From assembly GCA_964020975.1 (NCBI GenBank), contig OZ026625.1:40835290-40899289 (forward strand): DNA of 64,000 nt, read 5' to 3'. This DNA comes from Hermodice carunculata. Its lineage: Eukaryota; Annelida; Polychaeta; Eunicida; Amphinomidae. Positions 15,609-64,000 of the stretch are shown here, piece by piece. Under the pieces are notes generated by a model. The model was not told the DNA's origin. It did no database searches and was given only the letters and a program-made list of their open reading frames with translations. Position numbers and translations under genes: made by a program. Each line of letters begins with the position of its first letter. The stretch's first letter is position 1.

Positions 15609-15730
<122 letters not shown>

Positions 15731-16715
15731 GCAAATGAAAAAGAAAAAAATGGTTTGGCCACCTCATCGACCATTTACTTAATTAGTATGTGTATTGCCA
15801 CGGTGGTGTTGAGAGACAACATGCACAACCAGGTGAAAGAACGCAAACCGTTATGATAGGCTGTTGTTGCTTGAGTCACTAACTCCCTTCGGTGCCTTTT
15901 TTTAATGCAATTCAACCAGAAAATGTATACATGTGTCAAATATGTTTTTGCAACAAGAACAGCGAAAGCATCATAACCATTGGATCCTGGTATTCTTTCT
16001 TCGCTATATCTTGTATCTGTGTGTTATAAAATGGCTCATTGACCACCACCAATCAACCAACCTGCAACCAAAACGCACACAGACACATAAATGATCGCAC
16101 CCAGCTAACACAAAATGCATATAGAAAGTCAACTTTTAGGCTGGTTATTAAAAAATACATAAATCCACACATAAGCAAAAAAGAGATAACCTTTGGTAAC
16201 ATTTTGCCCTTTTTGGATGCAAGGTGCATATGTATATTATCCCAAGTTACGAATTGGTAAGATTTATTCATCTTTCAAAATTTGAAAATCTTTAAATTTG
16301 CAGCAGCATGTTTTTGGTGGGGCGGGTTTTCGGCTTTCTCTGTAAAAGTGTGCACACTGAGCATAATACCTCTCAAAGGGTTCAAATCAGTTGTTGTACG
16401 TTCTAGATTTAGAGTGAAATTCATTTTATGACATTATATTTAACACGAATGAAATGTTGTCACTGCAAAGAATCCACGTATCAGCCATGGAATAAAGCTA
16501 TGTTTAAAATTTTTAAACGGAAATAGCGTTCTTAGTTAAACGAATGGATCATTATCCAGTGCATTTACACCTGTAAGCATTGCACAAAGACAGGTTTACT
16601 GTATTTAGTGATCATGTAGCTGACTTCAACAAAAGAGACCAGTCAACTGCTTATCCATGAAGTATATCTTTTAAAAGTGTGAACATTTTAAGTTAGATAA
16701 ATGTATTTACCCTCG

Positions 16716-16870
16716 CAACGTGATGGGGATATATCCCGTGAAAGCGAGATGGTTTTCACGGCTATTTACCTTTCGTGCTTCTGCAAGACTGGATGCGAGG
16801 TGAACGCGAGCTAACTGCTACTTTCACGACAGACCATGGTAGACACCTCGCCGATGTTCCTCGCGAATGA
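16716..16870. repeat. GCGAG/TTTCACG dispersed element, copy 1
   Basis: GC-rich island with repeated gcgag and tttcacg/cgtgaaa motifs (ccgtgaaagcgagatgg, ggttttcacggc, gatgcgaggtgaacgcgag, acctcgcc). The same vocabulary occurs at 50075-50290 and 50655-50800. Origin unknown. Confidence 0.5.
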
Positions 16871-17129
16871 CACCTCAGTCATAAGCGCTGGATAGCTTTC
16901 CAACCGAATGGAACCTTGCTATCTTCCGCATGCGCACTTGTGCGAATAAATCATCTGATTCCCCTTGCTGTGGCAACCAGACTAATAACATCCTTGCTGA
17001 CTATCATTATTGTTCTTTTCATGGGGATAAACGGCTCATTTCGCTTTTTTTTGCTTGTTCAATGTTAGAAGAAGAATCAGTTTCCATTTTCACCGATGAA
17101 CATTCAAGAGCTTCTTGATCTTCTAGGGT

Positions 17130-17372
17130 TACCAGCATGCATTTGGGGACGCCTCCAAACTGTCACCGAGGAAACTGTAGACCATGCTGTTCTGATACCG
17201 ATAAGACTCCTGTGCGATTCCCATACTTTGCTGTTGACCTATGGCATGCTACATATTCTGACTCATGTGCAATTTGTGATTTTTGTTTTTGTTTTCTTGT
17301 CTTTAAATTTCTAAAATCATTGAAGCAGACGATCTGCAACCTGTTTTTGGCTGCTCAAGGAGCAAAGGGTTC
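17130..17372. mobile_element. MITE fragment, same family, decayed
   Basis: It shares ccgaggaaactgtagacc, tggcatgctacatattctga, cattgaagcagacgatctgc and a terminal caaagggtt with the full MITE, in the same order. Confidence 0.48.
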
Positions 17373-18208
17373 CAATGCACACAAAAATGTTTGATCCTAC
17401 TGAACATTAAAGGCAAAATAGTCATAGATCACGTGGTGAAGCCTGCGCCGGGGGCTCTAGAAGGTGAAAACGACATGAAGAAGGTGAACGCTTACCGGAG
17501 AGACGCAGCGAATAACCATCGTTTGTGGAAATGGATCTGTATCCAACTTCATACTTTGACGACCAATGTTCTACAAATCACTGATAACCAAATTCATTAT
17601 CCAATATGAAAGATATAACAGAGTTATATGTTGTTGAATCTACAATGAAAGCCAGTACCCATCCATTTTACTATAGCCCAAATAATTTCGCAGCTGTGTC
17701 CCTGTTTACTGAATTAATTATCACGGAAACGTTAATTTTTGTTGTTCATAACAACAAAATAACCAGGCATAAAAAATCTATCACACGTTTTTGAGCTACG
17801 CGGGTGCACATGAATTTTGTAACCTCCCTGCCCCCCCCCCCCAAAAAAAAAATTAAAGCCAGTAAACAATCATATCGACGTTTTCAAAAGGGTTTACATT
17901 GGGTAGGATTGCCCCAAAGCTTGGTGTTTATTTTACCACTAAAATGAACAGTTTAAGATCATAGTCTGGGTAAGAGTTTGTGCTAAATGTTCGTTTCAAA
18001 AGAATGTACTTTTTCAAACATCTTTTCATTCATATTACACTCTGTGAACTTTGTTAAGAGGTAGTTATCCCAAAATGGCTTCCGTGTCTTTCCTGGTCTT
18101 TATTTTATATATGCAACAAAGCCACGGTGACTTAGTGTAACATTTGGTATGTTACTTCAGTCCATAAGACACTCTAGGTATGACACTTTTATGGCCTTTA
18201 TGCTTCCG

Positions 18209-18279
18209 AATAATGATAATAATAATAATGATAATAATAATAATAACAACAACAACAACAACAACAACAAAACAACAAC

Positions 18280-18378
<99 letters not shown>

Positions 18379-18379
18379 T
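18209..18379. repeat. (AAT)n/(AAC)n compound microsatellite
   Basis: Mixed ATA/ATG units, then AAC units, then a long pure AAT run to 18378. Confidence 0.95.
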
Positions 18380-18729
18380 GAATATATTTATTCTGGGAGT
18401 CCGATTCAGCAGAAATGCTGTTTTTCAATCGGGCCCAGTAAAATCATTAAAAACGTTTTGGTTTAACATGAGCCTCTCTAAATATGCCTTGATATGGAAA
18501 ATATGAGTGCCACATAGAATATTACGTAACATCAACAAGATATAGGTTAGGGTGTTCCTGAGCAGTGACACACTCAAAAAAATCTAAAAACAAGGCAAAA
18601 GCCAGGGATATGCGAAAAGCGAATTTGGTATTGGGGTGCCTACGGGCTTTTAAAGGGGGCCATGGCAATGCTGGGATAAATGTGAATCCACAATGCCACG
18701 GCATTCGGGTCCCTCACAACTGTCTGAAT

Positions 18730-19690
18730 TTGACAGGAGAAGAATCATTGAGATATTGGAGGCTGGCCTTCCCCAGTGGAAGTTCGCCAGCTATTGGGGG
18801 TGCTCCAGGCCATTGGTGAAAATTTGATGGAAGCGTTTCCAGGAAACCACAAGATGCAAGAGGAAGGCTGAATCTGGGCGACCATGACTGTCAGACGAAA
18901 CGGATGACCGTCACTTGATCGAGTCTGTGAAGAGCTAAAGGTGCTTTCCACCGAAAGTTATTCTCAGCTGTGGTCCCAGGCCTGCAGCATCAGAGCATCA
19001 CAGTCTACCATTACCAAACAGAGGGCATACCACCCTGCCATTTGCATCCCTTTCAGTCCTGCACACAAGATATGACCGGTACAGTGGTGCAAAGAACATG
19101 TAGCAGGGACCAAAAATCAATGGAATAGTGCAGTGTGGTCAGATGAATGCTGATTCTGCTTGGATTTCCACGATGGAAGAATAGGAGTCAGACGAACACT
19201 TTCCAAGATGTTCGTCGAAGCATGCACGGTTGAATTTGACTGCTATGGAAGAGGCATTGTCATGAGGTGGGGGGGGGGGGGGCAATTACAGCAGCAGGGA
19301 GAATAGTTTTCACGCGGATCAGATCTTTCCAGAGTTGACGAGTGGATCCACCAATATCCAGGGCTACTGTTTCATTTTCAACAGGACAACGCACGACCAC
19401 ACACTGACCGAGTCAACATGCCGTATTTACAGCACAACAATATCCGATTGTTGTCATGGATAGCACGTTCTCCCGAGCTGTCCCCATTTAGCATTTGTGG
19501 GATGTGCTTGGCCATCACCTCAGGGATGAGTATAAAGATCCCGCATGCACTCTAGACCAACTGGTACAGAGGCTCACAGACAAGTGGAATCAAATTCCCC
19601 AGGCTGAGATCACCAAGCTAACAAATAGAACGCAAAGGCAGATCCAAGCTTGATTTCAGAAACGTGGTGGTCACACCCGCCATTGATGTA
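18730..19690 (+). mobile_element. Decayed Tc1/mariner-like DNA transposon
   Basis: Translated pieces in several frames match Tc1-type transposase in the right order. They are the N-terminal DNA-binding region (RRIIEILEAGLPQW, then a GRP-like segment), WSDE and FCLDFHDGR, QDNARPHT (second catalytic Asp), SPELSPF then HLWDVLGHHLRDEYKD, and a final GGHT. Classical Tc1 has SPDLNPIEHLWD with the third catalytic Glu; here that region is altered. Several frameshifts and stops make it inactive, and a poly-G run (19269-19283) sits in the middle. Terminal inverted repeats were not found by eye. Confidence 0.8.
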
Positions 19691-20464
19691 TGCAGCCTCC
19701 CTACAACAGCAACAACATTCACAACAACAACAACAACAACAACAAGGTCCATTTAAGCACCACAAAAGAGATAAAAGCAACGGTATACTAAAGTAAACAA
19801 ATCCCCCCCTCACACATCCTCATAACCCGTGCATAATGTTGAAGAAGTGGGTGCTTGGGTGCGTTTTATCTCCCCCCCAAGTAATTATGCTGATAAAGTT
19901 GTCGTCGTGCCAACCAGGCACACTCATTTCAAACTGGTGTGTCTTTTGTAGGGCTTTACTCGCCTTCAAGAATCTTCGTAACTTCTTGCAATAGTCTGTG
20001 TTCTTGAAGTGTGGACGCTATTTTTCTACAGTGTGCCTATATTTTCTTGTTAACGCCATATTTAAACGCGTGTCTTGTCTGGGAACTTTGATCATTCATC
20101 ATGCCCTGTTCCCGGCTCCACGTGTTATGGTTTGAAAAGCTGTTGTATTTATACCATTTTGGCGCAACCCCGAATAGAATGAGCGCATGACGTGCCTGGG
20201 TATGTGATATAACGGGACGGAATTTAAGCCACTCTTGCTTCCCTCGTGTCAAACCTTTTAGTTGAGATCGAACGTGTGAAAAAATTTAACGCAAAACCTG
20301 TAAGTTATACTCTAATAATTTTCTTTGAAATATACCCTACACCATGCGAGTCGACCTATGCACATGTCGACACAAATATGAACGTGAATACAGGCAAAAC
20401 ACGTATTGAATAATGTAAAAGAAACAACAGGATAGTCAAATCCTGTCTAACATGTATGGAAGCT

Positions 20465-20950
20465 AAACATGAATATGAATAAGCTTTATTGTACATAAAC
20501 TGATACATGGTCAGTATGGTACAGCATACAAATAATACAAACACATGGTCTCACTATGGACAGAGAAAAATAACTTAACTTAACATATTAAACGTATTTA
20601 CAAAGAGCCACACCTGTTTGTGGCAGCCAAAACGTAACATAATATTAGGTTGTATGTGGATGCTAAGATTTAATGTAACATTAGGTGGTTTTACGCATCT
20701 CAAATGCTGATTTTAGAAATGACAGTGTTTGCCTTATGTTCACCCTGTGAACCAGTCAATAAAAAATTTGAGTCTTCAGTCCTCAGATAAAGTTATGTAA
20801 TCATAAATTTTGTAATTTTACATTCAGGTCATTCCTTGTTTGGTAGTACAGATTACAGCTGAGTAAGAAATGGGCCTCAACCTCTATTTGATGATTGTTA
20901 CTGTTTGTACATATTCTAATCTGAGGACATGTAATATAACGGGTTAAAGT
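20465..20950 (-). mobile_element. LINE 3' end fragment
   Basis: Minus-strand reading of 20940-20765 gives CPQIRICTNSNNHQIEVE followed by AHFLLSCNLYYQTRNDL, resembling the C-terminal Cys-rich end of LINE ORF2 (CxxC..xxEDExHFLxxCxxYxxxR). Downstream on the same strand is LSFLKSAFEMR and an AT-rich 3' region ending in aataaagcttattcatatt. The remnant is 5'-truncated. Confidence 0.58.
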
Positions 20951-23900
20951 CGAATTTTAAATCATCGCGTTCTAAACAAGTCTACAGATTTGATGACATG
21001 ATGATACGACATGCTTACAAATAAGAAGCAATTTAGACGATATGTTTTACATCAGGCTAATCATGTTTAGTTTTTCCATACAAATGCTAACATATTTAGG
21101 TATTTGACATGCTCATCATGCGTTTAATTCCTAAGCACAATTTACAGAGTGCATTTATACGTTTTACATTCCTGGCTGTGCACTCTCTGTAAATTGTTTA
21201 AAGTATATGCATTAAATTCAACGAAAGCATTTTGGTCAGATGGCTCGTAGAAATGTCAAGTAATATCTGCCTACAAAGGTCAGATAGACTGGGGAAAATC
21301 ATTTCAAATTCTTTATATTATGGACAATAATATACGGTTCTCGTGATTTGAATAGCGGGTATCGTGTTGGATTTTCGTGAGTTCGTAAGCCTCCTATGAG
21401 ACCATTTTAGACTCTGCAAATGTTAAGGCTTAAACATGGACGGTTATACCCTTTTCTCATTGGTATTTGTTCAATAACACTGAGTTGTCCACACTATTGT
21501 GGTTGTTCCTTTTGCATGTTTTTGGTTCAAATTATCTGATTAATTAAGAGTTTGCAAACGTCCCTGTATTTTTTCATAGAACAAATCGTTTTTAAAATAT
21601 TATTAAAAAAAATAAAAAAAATAAAATAAAAATAAAAAGAAATATGACGCCTTCCTTTGAGGTTTTGTGATGTCTGTCCGTAAAAATCGTAAAATGAAAA
21701 GTTTGACTACAGTCCATTTTATTGGCAAAGTTTATATCAGTGATATTACGGTCACTTCATATTTACCACATATCTAATTTATGTGTGCCGTAAAACTTTA
21801 CAGTCGTCAAACTTCCATCCAAAACAGTGCTGTATGTCCAAAGACCTGACTCTTTTGGCAATTTTGCCCACTTATTTAAGCACGGTGTCGAATATTTGGA
21901 GCAAGCATACAGCTGTTCAGTTCTATTGGTGACAACTGAACAATTTCAGAGTATATGTTCTGTTGTCAATACTTTTTCTCCAAAAAAGGTCAGGCTCGCT
22001 TTGCTTTTCATATTGGATCGATGTGAAATAAAAAAGCTTGCTGCGAATGAATTCGTGCTTCACAGATTGGGGCTCATTATACACAGGACGTACAATTCCT
22101 AGCCCTGTTGATATCAATACAAAAGCAAAAGTGAGGCCCAAGAATTTAACATGGTTAGCAATGAAATATGAGAGTCTTCCATTTTCTGCAGCTTTTTAAA
22201 TGTTATGAAGCAAACTTGAGAATTTCATGCCTTATAGTATATTAAGGATGCCCTAAATGACATTGATTACCAAAAGGCAAATATGATTAGTTCAGCAAAT
22301 ATTGGTAAAACAACCAATGCATTATTAGATTGGGCATAACGATATTTGTTAGCCACACTGAAAATTTCAATTGGTTATGAGAATGAAAGTTTATACAACC
22401 AACAAATTTGCAGAGTTATAACCAATTTTGATGGTTGTACCATACATCCTTTACAAATTGGATTCCTATTTCGAACACTTTAATACAAGAATAGAAATAT
22501 GGCAACCTGTGTCCGTACCCTCGGACAGGTTTTCAAAATGAGTGAAACTTTCTCCACTTGTGAATTCCATGTTGTGTTTTTTTTCGTTCATTTGTTGATG
22601 CAAATAAAAATGTAAACAACTAAAATCCACAAAAACATAAAATTTTTATCATTAAAATTGAAAACAAAATCATGACAAATTGATCTACAGTCAGAATAAC
22701 ACTAAAGCTAACCAAAATTTCCAGAACAAGTGGGAAAATGATATTTGATCTCTTGAAGTAAGCCAATACCTATTCTACTTGTTTTCATTGGCTATGAGTG
22801 CCCAAATGCATTCCTAGAGTCAATGGCTGCAATATCATTTACGCTTTGTTGCCTTTCAAATACATTGTTCCTATTTCAATGTCTGTGCCGCACTTCTGTC
22901 AACTTTTGGGTGTAACAGTTCATACATGGTAACGAAACTCACCATTTGAGCACAAATTAATGTCTCGTGTCATGGTTTGAGTGCTTGGGGAGTCAACGTC
23001 CATCTTCGACATTCCCTCGGCTTTCTCATATAAAGCACGAAGTTTCTGAATTATATGACTAAATATTGTCAACAGGCTCAAAGATTTATCTTTGACACAG
23101 GACCTAGAAGTAAGGTAAACATTACATAGCTTTTCATTTTTTATTAATTATTCTGTCGCAATGAATGGTTCTTATCGATTGCATGAAGTAATCAAGTCTA
23201 TTGTTAAATGGAACTTTGTTTTGCAACCCCCCTTTCAATATCAAATTACGGCGTAATTTGCTGTCTTTCTCTGTCACAAATATGTGAACTCATCCGAAGG
23301 TTATGTTTGCAGAAGTAAGTAGCGTTAATGCTTCGTTGATCATATTGAACATCTTATGATTGGTTATCCTAATGCAACCTGGCATTTCATGCATGTCTCA
23401 ATTTCTCGCATAAAATGTGAACTGCTATCAGGGCAGTCACACTTGGATCTCCGGGCTGTTACTGCTACAGACTGCCTTTCCAAAGCCGCCGCAATGGGAA
23501 TCAAGGTAATTTGTTCAAGCATAGCACACAAGACATTGTTGTGGATGAACAATTACGGTTGTAGCTTCTCTTCTTAAGGACTGAAATGTTAGAGAAAGCG
23601 TTTGGTGAAATACTACTTTCCCTGTTCAGTGTAATATCAAAGTCAATGGGTTTTTAAAAGGCCTTATTGAACTAACCACAATGGACACATTTTGACTTTT
23701 GTGATGAAATATTCACAAATTTCAGATTACGATAAGGATTACGTGGTATTAGCGGTTGTAGTAGGACCATTAGTAATAGTAGTAGTAGCAGTAGTAGTAG
23801 AAGTAGTAGTAGTTGATTTACCGTGAACCAACCCAATACATGGCATGCAAACTGAAAACAGAAAAGCACTGTATAAACTAAAACATCAATTCATCATAAA

Positions 23901-26394
23901 TAACTCGGAAATCATCAGATTATTATGCATGTAAATAGCAGTTGCAAATACCATAGAATGTCAACCACACGCTTTCCGTATATGTTGCGCCAGGATACAT
24001 CAGTAAATTACATGTGGCTCTTCCTGCACCTATCTGGCAGGCACACAGCATCTGGTTACGGAGAATGCGGGACCGTCTCCCTGCCTCTACATTAAATTGA
24101 TATGCCGGCAAAAGGGAGAAAAACAAATACCCAGGCATATTCTGGGACGAAAGCTTTTGGGTCCTTCGCGTACACACCCTGGACACATAGGGGGGGATTA
24201 ACCTGCAAGGACATTTGAAACTTTTATCTGTCAAAACCCCTTACTCGTTGTGTTGATGTTTCTAGTCCTTGACCTATTGAATCAGTCGCATCTGGTAGCA
24301 TGTGCTGATACGAACCGGTACTTGTGCCATTACATCGTGTCATTTTAATTGCAAACATTAGTGGGTCGTCCTGCATTTTTAACTTTCGCCAACCATCCTC
24401 TCAAAATAAAATTTGCTTGCTTATATGGGACTAGATCTTCGAGATAGGATAACCCTAGCTCCAATAAACACGTGTAGTTTGCTACAGCCATTCTTATGCT
24501 TAATAATGCCTTTAAAACGCACATATACAGGTTTTCCATCTTCTGGAACCCAGCATCTAACAAACTCTTGCATCCACCGGAGCAGTAAACGCGGTATCCG
24601 GTGCCTTCTTAACACTGGAAGCAATCTGCGTTTTTGTTTTACTGTGAAATGGTATGTTTCCACAAATGTTTCCTCGTTGCCTAAGCGTGCTCGGTGACAA
24701 CACGCACTACACTACCATCGCAAGTAAAGATACTTCCTAAATACAAATGTCGATCGCAATGCGATACTTTTATCGTGTCTTCAGCAACTACAATTAGAAG
24801 TAAACGGTCCCGCAATGTTCCCTCCATTGCCATGAATCTGTCTTAGCTGCGTTCAAAAACATTCTTGATTCTGTACAAAAATCCTACAGAATGTGTTGCA
24901 TCTCTAATCATTTTACTCTAGATGGTGCAATAATAAGCGTTTCGTCCACCACCATTAATATGTGTCGACATTTTTTATTCGCTCCAGCTGCCATTATATG
25001 ACGGTGAGGACCTAAAGATACTCACATTAACAGATTTAGTTTAATTTATCACACTAGGCAGCGAAGTATTTGTCAAGTTCGTCACGACGTGTTAACAATA
25101 ATATATACATCAGAGCCTAAGTAATCTGAATTAAGCATCTTCATTTTAAACTGAAGATTGGACGTGTGAGCTTTCGGATCCGATTACAGTTGGATATGTG
25201 GACCGTTGATACTACCCTATAAATATTTTTCGTGAAAAGAAATAGGAAAATACAAGGAAAGCGGAGAACTTTTGAAAAAACAAGTCGACAAGGACTACTT
25301 AGCCCGGGGAAATCATTAAGCTGTCAACCATTTATGTGTTTTACCATTATTACCATAACAATAGTCAGAACATTGGTTGGGCGTTTTCAAATTGCTGTAA
25401 TGCACATTATAGAGTTAAAGAACCAATTTAATGCATGTTGACTAGTAATGCCAAGGTAAACATCAAAGGCAAATATACCGCGGGCGTTAAAATTGTAAAC
25501 ATAATGTAGTTTATGGGATGGCTTATGTTAGAGCATTTATTAGATGTTAATTGAAGTTATACTTATTTCAATATTTTCTAAAAGATACTTTTAGTGAGAT
25601 ATTGTCAAGTATTTAATCTTAACACACAGATTGAGAACCATTGAATGGACGCTCATATAAAATACAGTATTATTTAGGTTGACTTGTATTTTTTCAAATC
25701 TTGAAGCACAGTTGATATTTTCTACATGCTGTTTGGACTACATTGAAGTGTTTCAAGGTGCATGGGTACAAATTTCATTTCCCATTGTAGAGCAGACATA
25801 ATTTTCCTCGAGATTAACATTCAGGAATCTTTTTTTTACGGATTTTCTGTATTTGGTACACTGTAACTGGGGCGGAGCAACTTCCCCCCGTTAAGCGGTG
25901 AAAGTACGCACTACTATATTTATTTTGAATCAATGCTCAGATTTACGTTGACCACCTCCAGTTTACCGGCTAGGGAGAAAGACAGTTTGAGACACTCTTT
26001 AGTACACTGCTTCTCCGTTTTTTTACTAAAATATTAAAAGATATTTTATCTCGCGTTTCGGGTATGCCCATACTTATCATACTTATGTTTCTTGAGCAAC
26101 TGTTCCTCACCTTTATGGCCATCATACAAACGTTTTCCTACCGTAATTTCTTTGTGAGAATGAGGCAGCGTCGTATTTCATTTCCCTGCCACCGCCTCCG
26201 ACCAAATTCAGACTTTCCACTACTTTATGATGCCAGAAACGTAACTATATTTTCAACGTTTTTATTGCATTCAACCAATACATTCAAAATGACCTGCCCG
26301 GAAAGAATTTACGCAAAGCTTAACCTTGTCATTTAACTTTAAAATTGCACGTTAATTACAATAAAAGTTAACTCATTCCATACTGTGGTCACAG
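20951..26394. other. No gene recognised
   Basis: Short frames at 21827-22102 (+), 23356-23577 (+), 23923-24234 (-) and 24421-24663 (-) show no recognised family. A (GTA)n-type tract lies at 23756-23815. The missing first exon of the ACBP-like gene may lie here or in 26.5-27.8 kb. Confidence 0.5.
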
Positions 26395-26500
26395 GTCTTG
26401 GTCAGTGGTTCTGGCACTGCCTGGCAAGTCATGCTGCAGCTACCCGTGCGGCATCTGCAGCATGACTTGCCAGGCAGTATCAGAACCACTGACTTAAGAC
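26395..26500. repeat. Near-perfect hairpin (inverted repeat), 39-nt arms
   Basis: Arms 26401-26439 and 26455-26493 are complementary over 39 positions except for one G-U wobble and one C-A mismatch, with a 15-base loop. Outside this, gtctt (26395) pairs with aagac (26496) after a short asymmetry. Transcribed, this would be a single long stem of pre-miRNA-like size. It could equally be a fold-back transposon remnant. No similar copy was seen elsewhere in the window. Confidence 0.8.
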
Positions 26501-27826
26501 TATACGCATGTTGGTACTTGAATGAAAGCTTTTTTTATGAAGAATTTTAATATGCAATTGTCGTCTTAAATGTAGGTAAATATACGGAAAAATCAGGGAT
26601 TTGTATGGAATGCGTTAAAGAAAAAAAAGCGCAGTTCTGATATCCCAGGGCAATGTGACAAACGTCCACAGCTTTGAGCAGCGCTCCTAAATCGTGCGAC
26701 TTGAAATGGAAGGTATCTAAGTTTAGCAGGAAAGAAATTATGGGTGCTTTATGTTTTCATCCGAGGGATTGTTTTCGCAGTTATCTAACCACCAGTGTGA
26801 GAAAAGCAAGACACCTTTACAATATACTAAATTTACACCTTTACAAATTTGAGTGCTGTAAATTATTAGGAGTTTTCCATTATGCTAACAAGTCAAATCA
26901 AATAACTTTGCGATCAATCATCTGAACCCAGTTTTCCTTTCGAAGTGTAACATCTGATCAAGTCAAATCTGCCGTAACAGCTTAAGCCTTCCAGGATCCC
27001 TGCACAGTTATATGGACATGTTGTGAGACTAAGTATGCTGTTTTTCTCCGAGGACGTTGGGTCTCAAGCGCCTTTAGCACGCCGTGGAATGCTTTGATTG
27101 AATTTCTGTGACATTGTTCGGGGTTTCCGACACTTTTCATTCATTTGACTAAAGTTTAATACTCCACAAAAAAGCAGAAGAAAATAAGGGACCGCAGGAT
27201 AGCGTAAATGATATGGTATGACCACTTTAATTCGGAAAAATGTCATTGACATGGGGCAACCGCTTTACACGCTATAGTGTTAAAGGTGTGTGACAAACAT
27301 ATCAACCGGGAGAGTCTAGACGGTGGCTTCGTTATAAGCTATCGGTTTCCATTAATTGCCATTTGGACTTTTCACACTAATATCCTGCTTCGATCCGATT
27401 GGTTTTACTGCAAGTTAGGCATCTCATGTTCCATACGCTGTGAGTGGACCGTGGAGTTGCAATATCGCTTCATGAGGTTGAGTTCACCCATTACAAGTTT
27501 AATAAACTGATCATACATTGAAGTAATCAATTTGCATTGAGTTTTGTCACCTGATTAATTCTTCTTGGCATACTTGGACCTTTTTGGGGGGATTTTTTTC
27601 GCTGTGTCTCTTCCGATCGCCTCCAGCGCAAAAAACACTAACCGCCAGAATGAGAGTTTTGTTTGAACTCTTTGCACATAATAATTACAAAGAGTAACAT
27701 AACAGATATTTTCAAAACAAACGACCGATCCACTCCATTATAAAACGGCGACGGCGAAGGCGACGACGACGGCGATGATGATGTAGATGATGATGATTTC
27801 CAGTAAATGATTACTTTCTTTTCCAG
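26501..27826. other. Upstream flank or intron of the ACBP-like gene
   Basis: No exon could be recognised. A GC-rich CGA/GAT-type tract (27745-27795) lies just before exon 1. The promoter and first exon of the large gene were not found. Confidence 0.5.

Positions 27827-64000
<36,174 letters not shown>

Noticed and set aside
24421-24663. Minus-strand frame with RRLLPVLRRHRIPRLLLRWM
   Set aside because: No family recognised, no splice context, and overlapping frames on the other strand are equally long.
26064-26336. Hydrophobic N-terminal frame (MPILIILMFLEQLFLTFMAI) with a phase-0 gtgaga as a candidate first exon of the ACBP-like gene
   Set aside because: The donor context is poor and nothing else supports it; the first exon of an ACBP gene is often too short to identify by eye.

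Overview
This is eukaryotic, metazoan-type DNA: AT-rich, with large introns, GT-AG splice sites, many microsatellites, and degraded LINE, Tc1-like and MITE copies whose protein fragments resemble those common in marine invertebrates. The species cannot be named from the sequence. A 200-base run of N (8604-8803) marks a scaffold gap.

Bases 1 to about 27.8 kb hold no convincing plus-strand gene. I see a possible terminal exon of an unidentified membrane protein on the minus strand (7268-7603), a 500-bp tandem duplication around a hypervariable trinucleotide block (9176-10217), LINE fragments (11.65-12.42 kb and 20.46-20.95 kb, both minus), a decayed Tc1-like transposon (18.73-19.69 kb), a long near-perfect hairpin (26395-26500), and copies of a TTAA-flanked MITE.

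From 27827 to the end of the window runs one large plus-strand gene, assembled here by hand from 28 exons plus one doubtful one. It encodes at least seven consecutive acyl-CoA-binding-protein (ACBP)-like domains. Six of these are phase-0-to-phase-0 cassettes with internal phase-1 introns, the arrangement I recall for the ancestral ACBP/DBI gene. In the seventh, an exon of 2298 bp places about 750 residues of Ser/Thr/Lys-rich repeats in the loop between helix 2 and helix 3. The chain continues into a short-chain dehydrogenase/reductase (SDR)-like Rossmann domain (56578-61905) that lacks several catalytic residues. It then enters a Ser-rich and Lys-rich tail made of 51-residue and 43-residue repeats, still open at base 64000. 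The coding part in view is about 2109 residues, and both ends of the gene are missing.

Most ACBP domains have lost residues that bind acyl-CoA in the classical protein, and the SDR domain lacks the usual Lys of YxxxK. A binding, scaffold or structural role therefore looks more likely than simple acyl-CoA transport or redox catalysis; this is inference. Introns of the gene carry LINE insertions, a 36-bp minisatellite, a 108-bp tandem duplication and more MITE copies.
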